DNA from: Chloroflexota bacterium | GTDB lineage: Bacteria; Chloroflexota; Limnocylindria; Limnocylindrales; CSP1-4 | Assembly (NCBI GenBank): GCA_015478725.1 | Contig: JADMIG010000017.1 | Span: 1-57,083, forward strand | Direction: 5' to 3' | Length of the DNA: 57,083 nt | Shown here: positions 16,095-23,256 of the stretch, piece by piece | How the letters are laid out: the number at the start of each line of letters is the position of its first letter | Numbering within the stretch: the first letter of the stretch is position 1 | Notes under the pieces: model-generated | What the model was told of the DNA's origin: nothing | The model's database searches: none | The model's input: the letters and a program-made list of their open reading frames with translations, nothing else | Made by a program: the position numbers and the translations under genes

Positions 16095-17627
16095 TCAGAC
16101 GAGAACGCCGGCCTTGCGGAGCGAGGCTTCCCAGAGCGTCTGGACGTTGGCACAGGCCGTCTTGGCGTCCTGCGCACCGATGAGCGCCTTGTTGAATTCG
16201 ACGTTCATCGACGCGTTCATCCCGAAGAAGTCGGCGAGGATAGACGTCTCGATGGTGTGGGCCCCGGCGTTCGCCGCGCCGGAGATCGGCAGATAGGGCA
16301 GCTTGGCGATCAGGGTCGGATCGTTGTAGGTCGAATTCCGGCTCGGGTCGATCTGGTACTGCAACTCCTCGTAGTTGTTGAACGACTTGCTCGTCATCCA
16401 TGTGAGCGCCCGCCAGGCGGCTGCCTTCTTCGTCGGGTCGGCGTTCGCTGGAATCCCGACCCCCCAGCCACCGAGGATCGCCTGCGACGTCTGACCTGGC
16501 GCGGCTGGGACCGGGGTGACGCCGGTCATCGTGGCGACCTTGGAAGTGGCCGGGTTGTACACCGGCCCGGCGATCGTGGACCAGAAGACCATCTGGGCGA
16601 TCTTGCCGGAGGAGAACGCATCCACGTTCTCCGGGAAGCCATACGAAGTCACGTTCGTCGGCGCATACGGCAGCAAGTCGATGAGCATCTGGAGCGCGCC
16701 GACCGCCTCGGGACTGTTGAGGTTGGGCTTGAAGTCCTTGGTCGCCGGGCTGCCGGTCAGGAGGACGCCGCCCGTGGTGAGGAACGTCGTGTACCAGGAG
16801 ACGGTGGCCAAGGAGAAGTCGTTGGCGCCGATGAAACTGCAGCCTGCCACTTGGCCCGGCTTGTTCAGGGCCTTCGCCGCCGCCTTGAAATCGTCCCACG
16901 TCTTGGCCGGCTGAAGACCCGCCGCGTCGAAGAGATCCTTCCGGTAGAAGTAGACGACCGAGCCGCTGTGCAAACCAGGAATGCCGTAGAGATTGGTCCC
17001 TTTGCCGAGCGTCTTGGTCGTCGGATCGAAGATTCCGACGTTGTTGAGGTTCGCCGTCGCGAAGTCCGAGAAGTCCCAGTCTGGCGGCGTCTCCGCGGGA
17101 TCATCCTTGTATTTGTTGAGCTGCTCGAACGAGCCGTTCGACAGGTAGCCTGTGGTGAGGAAACCCAGATAGTTGACGAGTTCGAACGCAGACTGCGATG
17201 CAGCGAGCTCCTGACCCGTCTTTGGGATGAGAGCGTTGAGGGCGGGCGCGCTGATCGTGAGGTCAATGCCCGTTTCGGTCTTGAGTTGGGCGACTTTGTC
17301 TCCGAGGGCCCGGTGGTCGTTCTCGCTACCGGTCATCAAGATGCTTACCTTGGTACCGGCATACTTCATCGGGTCGAAGGTCCCGCCAGCCGACGATGCC
17401 GCGGGGCTCGATCCGGCGGCCGATGGCCCGCTCGAGCTTGCGGCGGCCGATGGGGCCGCAGTCGCGGCCGAGCCGCAGGCAGCCAGGATTGCGCTGATCG
17501 CGCCGCCGGAGAGGCCAAGGATGGTCGCCCGTCGGACAAATTCACGCCGACTGATCCGGCCGGCGAGCAGACCCTGGACAGCCGCCGAGACGGCGCCGTC
17601 GCCCCTCGGCGTGGCTTCCTGGTTCAC
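16095..17627 (-). CDS. Extracellular solute-binding protein of a carbohydrate ABC transporter (lipoprotein)
   Basis: A 510-residue family 1 binding protein. The N-terminus has a twin-arginine motif (SRREFVRR at 26-33), a hydrophobic stretch and a lipobox ending at Cys51 (ILAAC), then an Ala/Ser-rich linker to about residue 80, so it is probably exported folded by Tat and lipid-anchored. The binding domain includes TVSWYTTFL, VYFYRKDLFDAAG, WDDFKAAAKALNKPG and ILGGWGVGIPA. The start is GTG at 17627, preceded by GAGGAGG. It is the first gene of the long operon that runs to mct; its promoter overlaps a candidate LacI site (17683-17725). The ligand is unknown. Confidence 0.93.
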   Translation of the reverse strand: MNQEATPRGDGAVSAAVQGLLAGRISRREFVRRATILGLSGGAISAILAACGSAATAAPSAAASSSGPSAAGSSPAASSAGGTFDPMKYAGTKVSILMTGSENDHRALGDKVAQLKTETGIDLTISAPALNALIPKTGQELAASQSAFELVNYLGFLTTGYLSNGSFEQLNKYKDDPAETPPDWDFSDFATANLNNVGIFDPTTKTLGKGTNLYGIPGLHSGSVVYFYRKDLFDAAGLQPAKTWDDFKAAAKALNKPGQVAGCSFIGANDFSLATVSWYTTFLTTGGVLLTGSPATKDFKPNLNSPEAVGALQMLIDLLPYAPTNVTSYGFPENVDAFSSGKIAQMVFWSTIAGPVYNPATSKVATMTGVTPVPAAPGQTSQAILGGWGVGIPANADPTKKAAAWRALTWMTSKSFNNYEELQYQIDPSRNSTYNDPTLIAKLPYLPISGAANAGAHTIETSILADFFGMNASMNVEFNKALIGAQDAKTACANVQTLWEASLRKAGVLV

Positions 17628-17682
17628 GGCGTTCCTCCTCTACGACGAGCCCTGCAAGACCGCATGGTCCTGCTCGCGCCGC

Positions 17683-17725
17683 ACCGTACTAGACGGGACC
17701 AACGATTGTCAACAATCCTTTGTTC
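17683..17725 (-). promoter_or_regulatory. Promoter and candidate LacI operator of the locus A main operon
   Basis: On the minus strand there is a perfect -35 TTGACA (forward 17707-17712), an 18-base spacer and a -10 TACGGT (17683-17688). The -35 runs straight into AATCGTT. Just upstream, forward 17712-17725 (GAACAAAGGATTGT on the minus strand) nearly repeats the GAACAAACGATTGT site at 20.2 kb. The site overlaps the last codons of the MaoC gene. Shared sequence with the two promoters at 20.2-20.3 kb suggests one LacI-type repressor for all three. The motif is seen directly; the regulator is inferred. Confidence 0.6.
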
Positions 17726-18185
17726 CGACTCCACGGCAGGCCACCCGGCGTTCTTCCTCGATGGCGGCCACTTCCTCACCGCGCTGGTTTCGACCGACGA
17801 TTCGGCGACGGACGACACCTCCTCGACCATCCGCCAAGGGCACACCAGAGAGGATGACCGACTCCGCCCGCAGGGTGTCGCCGGCAAAGACGGGGCCCGC
17901 GAGGCGGATTGAGATCCAGCCCCAGGACCGGCCGAGGACCGCATCCGCAGGCGGCCACTCGATCGGTTCCGCTAAGCCCGCCACCACGGCGACGGTGAGG
18001 GCACCGAGGACGACCGGTTGGCCATAAGCGGTCGTCCGAGCGTAGTCGGCATTGGCGTGCAGGTCGCTCGCGTTGTTCGAGACCATCGCGAGCCATACGT
18101 GCTCGTCGGAGCCGATCGTCCGACCCCCAGGGTGCTCGATCGTGAGACCGGGCTGAGCGTCCTCGAACGACCATCTCGAGATCAT
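17709..18185 (-). CDS. MaoC-like hot-dog hydratase/dehydratase
   Basis: A 158-residue single hot-dog-domain protein of the MaoC/FkbR2 type, which adds or removes water across an enoyl-CoA double bond. FEDAQPGLTIEHPGGRTIGSD, the segment NNASDLHANADYA and LAGPVFAGDTLRAESVILSG are family features, with Asp and His in DLHANADYA at the catalytic position. It resembles the protein at 22575-23105. The ATG at 18185 is used; a TTG at 18209 with a better-placed GAGG is possible and would add eight residues. It follows an MR-family dehydratase in a short minus-strand operon. In this context it may act on a hydroxyacyl-CoA from a sugar acid. Confidence 0.85.
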   Translation of the reverse strand: MISRWSFEDAQPGLTIEHPGGRTIGSDEHVWLAMVSNNASDLHANADYARTTAYGQPVVLGALTVAVVAGLAEPIEWPPADAVLGRSWGWISIRLAGPVFAGDTLRAESVILSGVPLADGRGGVVRRRIVGRNQRGEEVAAIEEERRVACRGVGTKDC

Positions 18186-18212
18186 GGCCCGAGCGTTCGG
18201 CACGGCCAACGA

Positions 18213-19352
18213 TTACAGGCCTCGGAGGATCCCATCGGGATCATCATGAGGTTGAGAGCGGATCCACTCCGGGTCGACGAGGTGGCCGAACCCGGGTGCC
18301 TCGGGTAACGCTGCCATCCGCCCGCCTACCTCGATGGTCGGCTGGGGCAACGGGTCGTCCATCGGGTGGACCCCCGTGAACGGGATCCCCCACTCGATCG
18401 GCGCGTCGGCGTAACCGAGGCCGGCAAGGACCTGGCTGTGGACGTGGGGGAACATGTGCGGGGCGAATGCCAGCCCCGCCGCGAGGACCTGGTCGATGAT
18501 CCGTCGGCCTCGGGTGATCCCGCCCATGCAGGTGAAATCGACCCGGACCACGTCGACGGCCGCCTCGGTGATCAGCGCCTCCGGGTAGTAGATGCCTCCC
18601 TGCTCATCACCCGTGGCGATCGGCGTCGCGGTGAGCTCACGCAGACGGCGCAGCTGCCCGGCATCTCCCGGTGGGAAGACATCCTCGAACCAACCCAGGT
18701 TGACGTCGGCGATCGAGTTGACGAACGCGGCTGCGACTCCAACATCGTCATACACCCATGCGGCGTCGAGGCCGAGCCAGGCATCCGGGGCTGCGGCGCG
18801 AGCGGCCCGAAGTCGGGCGGCCGTCCGCTCGGGAGTGGCCGCGATCGGCGCCTTGAACCGCCGCCAGCCCGACGCGTAGAGCTCGGCAGTCTGGGCGCCC
18901 GTCTCCTCCGGCCCCATCGTGGCTGGGGGATAGCCGATGATCGCCGTTACCGGCATCGGTCGATTCGCGCCACCGAGCAGCCCGGCGATCGAGAGGTCAG
19001 CCGCCTTCGCAGCCAAGTCCCATGAGGCGAGGTCGACGATCGACAGGGCGCGAAGCCCGATCCCGGCCGCATGGGACGCGAGACTGCGTCGCCAGGCGAC
19101 CGTGAACGTCCTCTCCTGCTCGCCGACGGCTGTCCCGACGTACATGCGCGCGATCGTCTTGCGGATCTGCTCGGCAACGGCACCGTCCCGGGTCAGCGTG
19201 TAGGCGTAGCCGCGCAGCCCAGCTGTGGAGGTCACTCGAACGAGGGCGAATTCGCGATAGTTCATGATCCACTCGCCAAAGACGACCGGCGCGGGGAGTT
19301 GCGCCTGAATCGTCATCACCTCGACGGCATCGATCGTGTCGGTTCCGCTCAT
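18213..19352 (-). CDS. Mandelate racemase/muconate lactonizing family protein (acid-sugar dehydratase-like)
   Basis: A 379-residue enolase-superfamily enzyme, clearly paralogous to the one at 9261-10394. Metal ligands are Asp196 (GLDAAW), Glu223 (WFEDV) and the acidic pair in TGDEQGG; the His dyad region reads APHMFPHVHS. The second-strand KxK is FKAP, again with one Lys (Lys167) followed by Pro. The C-terminus shares EAPGFGHLVDPEW with its paralogue. It overlaps the upstream SDR by four bases and precedes MaoC. It would dehydrate or epimerise a sugar acid. Two close paralogues in one regulon suggest two related substrates or two steps on the same chain. Confidence 0.88.
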   Translation of the reverse strand: MSGTDTIDAVEVMTIQAQLPAPVVFGEWIMNYREFALVRVTSTAGLRGYAYTLTRDGAVAEQIRKTIARMYVGTAVGEQERTFTVAWRRSLASHAAGIGLRALSIVDLASWDLAAKAADLSIAGLLGGANRPMPVTAIIGYPPATMGPEETGAQTAELYASGWRRFKAPIAATPERTAARLRAARAAAPDAWLGLDAAWVYDDVGVAAAFVNSIADVNLGWFEDVFPPGDAGQLRRLRELTATPIATGDEQGGIYYPEALITEAAVDVVRVDFTCMGGITRGRRIIDQVLAAGLAFAPHMFPHVHSQVLAGLGYADAPIEWGIPFTGVHPMDDPLPQPTIEVGGRMAALPEAPGFGHLVDPEWIRSQPHDDPDGILRGL

Positions 19353-20161
19353 CGGTCGCCACCAGCACTCGAGGCCCAGGCCCCCTGGGCCATGAAGCCG
19401 CCGTCGACGCTGAGGTACTCGCCAGTGATGAAGCTTGCCCGGTCGCCGGCGAGGAAGAGGACAGCCTCGGCGATATCCTCAGGGCGACCGATGCGTCCAA
19501 GGGGGTGGACCGATCCGTAGCGCTTCACATTGGCCTCGATGTCCCCGCCTTCAGCCCGAGCCAGATCGCGGACCAACTCGGTATCGATGGTGCCCGGGCA
19601 GATGGCCACGACGCGGATGCCCTCCGCAGCGTAATCGAGGGCCATGTTCCGTGTCAGCGAGAGAATGCCGCCTTTGCTGGCCGCGTAGGCGGGCACGCCG
19701 GGCATCGACTGAAGGCCCTGCACGCTCGACATGTTGACCACAACGCCGCCCCGCCCGGTTTCGCGGATCCGCGGGAGAGCGTATTTGGACATGAGGAACA
19801 CCCCCTTGAGGTTAACCCCGATGATCCGGTCCCAGACCTCCTCGGGCATGTCCTCAAGCCGGAAGTACCAATGAGTCGGCTGGATCCCCGCGTTGTTGAC
19901 GAGGATGTCGAGCCGGCCGAGATGCGCGACCGTCTGGCTGACAATCCGCTCGGCATCCGTCGCCGAGGCGACGTCTCCGACCACCGCGACGACGCGGGCG
20001 CCCGTCGCCCCGAGCTCGGCGGCCAAGGCCTCGGCTGCGGGCCCATCGACATCTGCGATCGCTACCCGAGCCCCGGCTGCGGCGAACGCCCAAACGATCC
20101 CGCGCCCGATGCCGAGCGCGCCGCCGGTGACGAGCACCGCTCTGCCATCGAAGTCGCCCAT
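19349..20161 (-). CDS. Short-chain dehydrogenase/reductase (SDR)
   Basis: A 270-residue classical SDR. TGGALGIG is the coenzyme loop, IADVDGP suggests NAD, and NNAG is intact. The active-site Ser lies in NMSSVQGLQ, the catalytic Tyr/Lys in YAASK, and the C-terminal VDGGFMAQGAWAS closes the substrate pocket. It is the first gene of the short minus-strand operon SDR-MR-MaoC. Its promoter (20204-20233) contains a candidate LacI operator. The order suggests oxidation of a sugar before or after dehydration by the MR-family enzyme; the substrate is not identifiable. Confidence 0.92.
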   Translation of the reverse strand: MGDFDGRAVLVTGGALGIGRGIVWAFAAAGARVAIADVDGPAAEALAAELGATGARVVAVVGDVASATDAERIVSQTVAHLGRLDILVNNAGIQPTHWYFRLEDMPEEVWDRIIGVNLKGVFLMSKYALPRIRETGRGGVVVNMSSVQGLQSMPGVPAYAASKGGILSLTRNMALDYAAEGIRVVAICPGTIDTELVRDLARAEGGDIEANVKRYGSVHPLGRIGRPEDIAEAVLFLAGDRASFITGEYLSVDGGFMAQGAWASSAGGDR

Positions 20162-20203
20162 GTCATCCGCCCTCGGTTAGATCTCCTCGACCTGACTGTA
20201 CCG

Positions 20204-20233
20204 AACGTACCTGATTGAACAAACGATTGTCAA
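20204..20233 (-). promoter_or_regulatory. Promoter of the SDR-MR-MaoC operon with a LacI-type operator in its spacer
   Basis: On the minus strand: -35 TTGACA (forward 20228-20233), 18-base spacer, -10 TACGTT (forward 20204-20209). The operator core ACAAACGATTGT occupies forward 20219-20230, overlapping the -35 and spacer, within a looser dyad ATTGA...TCAAT. Its exact reverse complement lies at 20279-20290 in the divergent promoter, 60 bases away. This position is classic for repression by steric block. Confidence 0.65.
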
Positions 20234-20269
20234 TCCGGACATGAACGGCTTCACCGCGACACCGGAGGG

Positions 20270-20298
20270 TTGCGGGGCACAATCGTTTGTTGTACGTT
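20270..20298 (+). promoter_or_regulatory. Promoter of the lipoyl/E2/CitE operon with a LacI-type operator in its spacer
   Basis: On the plus strand: -35 TTGCGG (20270-20275), 17-base spacer, -10 TACGTT (20293-20298), the same -10 as the divergent promoter. The operator core ACAATCGTTTGT (20279-20290) fills the spacer and is the reverse complement of the site at 20219-20230. The leader to the start at 20346 is about 40 bases and carries AGGAGG just before the ATG. Confidence 0.6.
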
Positions 20299-20345
20299 TC
20301 GCTGCGACTTCGGCCGGGTAGGGCGGCCGTCCCAGGAGGTGGTCG

Positions 20346-20588
20346 ATGCGCGTCCCGATCGAGATGCCCCAGCTTGGCTACGACATGTCCACCGGGCGGA
20401 TCGCGTCATGGCTGAAGGCGGTCGGAGACAAGGTTCAGCGGGGTGAGCCGATCGCCGAGATCGAGACGGAGAAGTCGACTGTCGAGATGGAGGCCCTCGC
20501 CAGCGGCATCCTCGTAGAGATCATCCACGACGCTGGCAGCGAGGTCCCCGTCGGGGAGGTCATCGGCCAGCTCGAGACGGAGGAATGA
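20346..20588 (+). CDS. Stand-alone lipoyl domain protein (E2 N-terminal domain)
   Basis: An 80-residue lipoyl domain, normally the N-terminus of E2 acyltransferases. IEMPQLGYDMSTGRIASWL and the lipoylation loop ETEKSTVEMEA with Lys43 are canonical, followed by VPVGEVIGQLE. The protein ends after the domain with no hinge, no E3-binding domain and no catalytic domain; the catalytic domain is the next gene, overlapping by ATGA. It would carry the acyl group from E1 (probably the pair at 5.5-7.5 kb, same regulon) to the E2 catalytic protein. The ATG follows an AGGAGG. Splitting an E2 this way is unusual. Confidence 0.92.
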   Translation: MRVPIEMPQLGYDMSTGRIASWLKAVGDKVQRGEPIAEIETEKSTVEMEALASGILVEIIHDAGSEVPVGEVIGQLETEE

Positions 20589-21283
20589 GCGCTGGTTGGC
20601 ACGCCGTCGCCCTGAGTCCGATGCGCGCGGCGATCGCTCGCCGGATGGTCCACAGCAAGCAGGTCGCACCGCACTTCTACGTGAGCGTCGAGGTCGACAT
20701 GACCGCCGTCCTGGAGTCTGCGGCTCGGCGCAACGCGGGACACGCCCCCGACGAGCGGGTGACCGTCACGGCCTATCTGCTCCGAGCGTTGGCGATGAGC
20801 CTGGCCAGCCATCGGGCGTTCAATGCGATCTGGGCAGATGACGAGCTCCGGCTTGTCGACGCCATCAACATCGGCGTCGCCATCGCCCTCGACGACGGCC
20901 TCATTGCGCCAGCCCTCCTCGATTGCACGGATCGATCCGTGGCAGCCCTCGCCATTGGTCTCCGCGATCTGACCCAGCGGGCGCGCTCTGGACGACTTCG
21001 GCCGGCGGAGATCAATGACGCCACGTTCACCCTCAGCAATCTCGGGATGTACCCGATCTCGGGCTTCACCGCGATCATCACGCCGCCGCAGGTCGCGATC
21101 CTGGCGACCGCTCGGATCGAGCCGCGAGCGGTCGTCATCGGCGGCGCGGTCGGGATCCGGCCGATGCTAACCGCCACTCTCTCGGCCGATCACCGAGCGC
21201 TGGACGGCGCTTCCGCGGCAGCCTTCCTCGCCGATCTCCGGGCCGCCCTCGAAGCCGCCGCGGAATGGCAGGATCCGGCGTGA
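20585..21283 (+). CDS. 2-oxo acid dehydrogenase acyltransferase (E2) catalytic domain, stand-alone
   Basis: A 232-residue protein equal to the catalytic domain of dihydrolipoamide acyltransferases, transferring an acyl group from lipoamide to CoA. LSPMRAAIARRM is the usual domain start, TLSNLGMYPISGFTAIITPP and AILATARIEP are core strands, and the active-site motif is DHRALDG with His203. No lipoyl or peripheral subunit-binding domain is fused, and the protein starts right at the domain edge. It is translationally coupled to the lipoyl gene (ATGA) and to the CitE-like gene (GTGA). How it would bind E1 and E3 without a subunit-binding domain is unclear; core assembly as trimers remains possible. 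Confidence 0.9.
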   Translation: MSAGWHAVALSPMRAAIARRMVHSKQVAPHFYVSVEVDMTAVLESAARRNAGHAPDERVTVTAYLLRALAMSLASHRAFNAIWADDELRLVDAINIGVAIALDDGLIAPALLDCTDRSVAALAIGLRDLTQRARSGRLRPAEINDATFTLSNLGMYPISGFTAIITPPQVAILATARIEPRAVVIGGAVGIRPMLTATLSADHRALDGASAAAFLADLRAALEAAAEWQDPA

Positions 21284-22578
21284 CGAGCGATCGGCGGTCG
21301 CTCGAGGACCACATCAGGGAGGCCACTCGGCGTCAGGAAGCGGGCTCCTCCGCGCTGACTGGCCGTCGGGTGGCCCTCCCTCTCCGCTTTTGGCGCCAGG
21401 CGGCGCATTTCACGACGCCGGCAGGCGACGAGGCGATGGGCCGCAAGGCGATCGAGGGCGGCACCGAGCCGATGGCGCGGATCCTCGAGCGGATGGGATT
21501 GACCGGCGGCAACCTGGCCGAACGCCTGGAGACCGACCGGGGAGAAGTCGAGCGACTTCTGGCGACACCGCGGCGGGCGCCGCTTGTCATGCTCGACGGG
21601 GAAGACGCCCAGGCCCTCCGCAACGACGTCGTGGCTCAGGGACTCGCCAATGCGGCGAACCTCGTCGCCGGGGCAGATTGGACGGGCGATGGCCCGGCGA
21701 CACTCCGCTTCTTCCGACCGCCCGGCTTTGCCCTCGGCACGACAGTGCACGATCTGTATAGCGTCATGTGGCAGATTGCCGACGCCTCGCCACCGGGACG
21801 ATACGCGCTGGACGGAATCGTCTTTCCCAAGCTCGAGCATCCAGAAGAAGTCGGCCTGCTGTACGACATCCTCGACCAGGGGGAGGCAGCTCTCGGCCTG
21901 GCGCAGGGAACGATCCGTGTTGCCTTTCTGATCGAGTCCGGGTGGGCCGTCGCCCGGTTGGCAGAGATCGCCGTCCGTGCCGCGTCGCGCGCCTGCGCGC
22001 TTATCTTCGGGCTGGCCGACTACTCGGCTGACCTCGGCCTGCCCGCGATCTCGACCGACCACGCCCTGGCAAGCTGGGCGCGGGGGGAGATCGTGGCCGT
22101 CGCCGGCGCCTTGGGAGTGCCGGCGATAGACGGAATGACGCTCGACTACCCGGTCAGCGACCCGGCGCTCGATGCCGCCGCCAACCGCGAACGATTTCTC
22201 GTCCGGATGCGGCTTGTCTATGACGACGCGATCCAGGCCCGCGATCTCGGCATGACCGGCAAGTGGGTCGGCCACCCGGCCCAATTGTTCGCCGTCCTGC
22301 TGGCGTTCGATGCCGCCTTCGCACCGGCAACCCTCGAGGTCGAGGCGGCCAAACTTGACGCCTACCGGGCAGCGGTCAACGAAGGCCGCGGCGCAACTAT
22401 CATCGAGGGCATCATGTCTGATCGGGCGACCGATCGCCACGCCCGGGTACTCCTGCGCCGCGCTACAGCCCATGGCCGGTTCGCACCCGGCCGGGCCTTC
22501 GAGCTCGGTGTAATCGACCGCGATGAGCTGGCCGAACTCAAGAGCGCGTCGATCCTTGGGGGCACGTCTGGATCATGA
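21280..22578 (+). CDS. HpcH/HpaI aldolase/citrate lyase (CitE-like) family protein
   Basis: A 432-residue TIM-barrel lyase of the CitE/malyl-CoA lyase superfamily, which cleaves or forms C-C bonds of 3-hydroxyacyl-CoA thioesters with Mg2+. Matching elements are LDGEDA (105-110), the Arg-containing RFFRPPG (143-149), PKLEHP (183-188), a metal-binding Glu in LIES (217-220) and Asp in FGLADYSADLG (243-253). It is longer than CitE (about 290) or malyl-CoA lyase (about 350), with an extra N-terminal 100 residues. The GTG at 21280 shares GTGA with the E2 stop and has AGGA upstream. Likely reaction: cleavage of a beta-hydroxyacyl-CoA to acetyl-CoA plus an aldehyde or keto acid; the substrate is unknown. 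Confidence 0.8.
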   Translation: MTSDRRSLEDHIREATRRQEAGSSALTGRRVALPLRFWRQAAHFTTPAGDEAMGRKAIEGGTEPMARILERMGLTGGNLAERLETDRGEVERLLATPRRAPLVMLDGEDAQALRNDVVAQGLANAANLVAGADWTGDGPATLRFFRPPGFALGTTVHDLYSVMWQIADASPPGRYALDGIVFPKLEHPEEVGLLYDILDQGEAALGLAQGTIRVAFLIESGWAVARLAEIAVRAASRACALIFGLADYSADLGLPAISTDHALASWARGEIVAVAGALGVPAIDGMTLDYPVSDPALDAAANRERFLVRMRLVYDDAIQARDLGMTGKWVGHPAQLFAVLLAFDAAFAPATLEVEAAKLDAYRAAVNEGRGATIIEGIMSDRATDRHARVLLRRATAHGRFAPGRAFELGVIDRDELAELKSASILGGTSGS

Positions 22579-23105
22579 GAATCGACTGGGAGGGGCGCTT
22601 CCTCGAGGACTTCACCGTCGGTGACGTCTACCGTCACGTCAACGGGCGGACGATCAGCGAGACCGATAACACGTGGTTCACCCTGCTGACGAGCAATACC
22701 CACCAGATCCACGTGAATGCCGATTACGCCGCGCGAACCGAGTTCGGGCGCCCCCTTGTCGTGAGCACCCTGACCTTGGCGATCGTCACGGGACTGAGCG
22801 TGGCTGACGTGAGCCAGAATGCCGTGGCCAATCTGGGTTGGGACAACATCAAGCTGACGTCGCCGGTGTTCGCGGGCGACACCCTGTATGCCTCGAGCGA
22901 AGTCCTCGAAGTGCGGCCTTCTCGCTCTCGACCGGGTCAGGGGATCGTCCGAGTCCGGACCCGTGGCTTCAACCAGCGCAATGAGACGGTCATCGAATTC
23001 GAGCGATCTGTCCTCGTCTATGCGCGCGCGGCTCGGCCTGAGAGACGGGTCGAGACCGACCGCGATGTCGCATCGCCCGAGCCGCCGAACCCTCTCGACC
23101 CGTAG
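22575..23105 (+). CDS. MaoC-like hydratase (mesaconyl/itaconyl-CoA hydratase-like)
   Basis: A 176-residue hot-dog hydratase. FLEDFTVGDVYRHVNGRTI, then NTHQIHVNADYA with the catalytic acid and His, and LTSPVFAGDTLYASSEVLE match the MaoC group that includes mesaconyl-CoA and itaconyl-CoA hydratases. The C-terminal 25 residues are Arg/Pro-rich and not conserved. The start ATG overlaps the lyase stop (ATGA). A MaoC hydratase next to a CitE-like lyase is the arrangement of C5-dicarboxylate degradation (itaconate, mesaconate to citramalyl-CoA to acetyl-CoA and pyruvate), and Mct in the same regulon points the same way. A sugar-derived hydroxyacyl-CoA is the alternative. Confidence 0.85.
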   Translation: MRIDWEGRFLEDFTVGDVYRHVNGRTISETDNTWFTLLTSNTHQIHVNADYAARTEFGRPLVVSTLTLAIVTGLSVADVSQNAVANLGWDNIKLTSPVFAGDTLYASSEVLEVRPSRSRPGQGIVRVRTRGFNQRNETVIEFERSVLVYARAARPERRVETDRDVASPEPPNPLDP

Positions 23106-23256
23106 TCAGGTTATCCGCACCGGGTCGCCGGAATTCACCTTCTGGCGGATGCGACTGCCAGTTCCGGTCGACCAGACCACAGCGTCCAGCAACGGCGGCC
23201 CGGATGTCCGGGTCGCATCGCGCACCCAGAAACCGGGCGGATGGAGGAGGCTCTCG

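Noticed and set aside
15118-16899. A very long minus-strand frame that would fuse extra sequence to the MalF-like permease
   Set aside because: The N-terminal 290 residues are the antisense-frame shadow of the binding-protein gene and look like low-complexity non-protein sequence; homology starts near the GTG at 16023.
15948-17912. A 654-codon plus-strand frame opposite the transporter genes
   Set aside because: Arg/Gly/Asp-rich translation with no motif; it is the complement of clear transporter and MaoC genes. High GC content keeps such antisense frames open throughout the window.
21190-22473. A 427-codon minus-strand frame opposite the CitE-like gene
   Set aside because: No recognisable family, while the plus-strand product has the full set of lyase motifs and overlaps its neighbours as an operon member.
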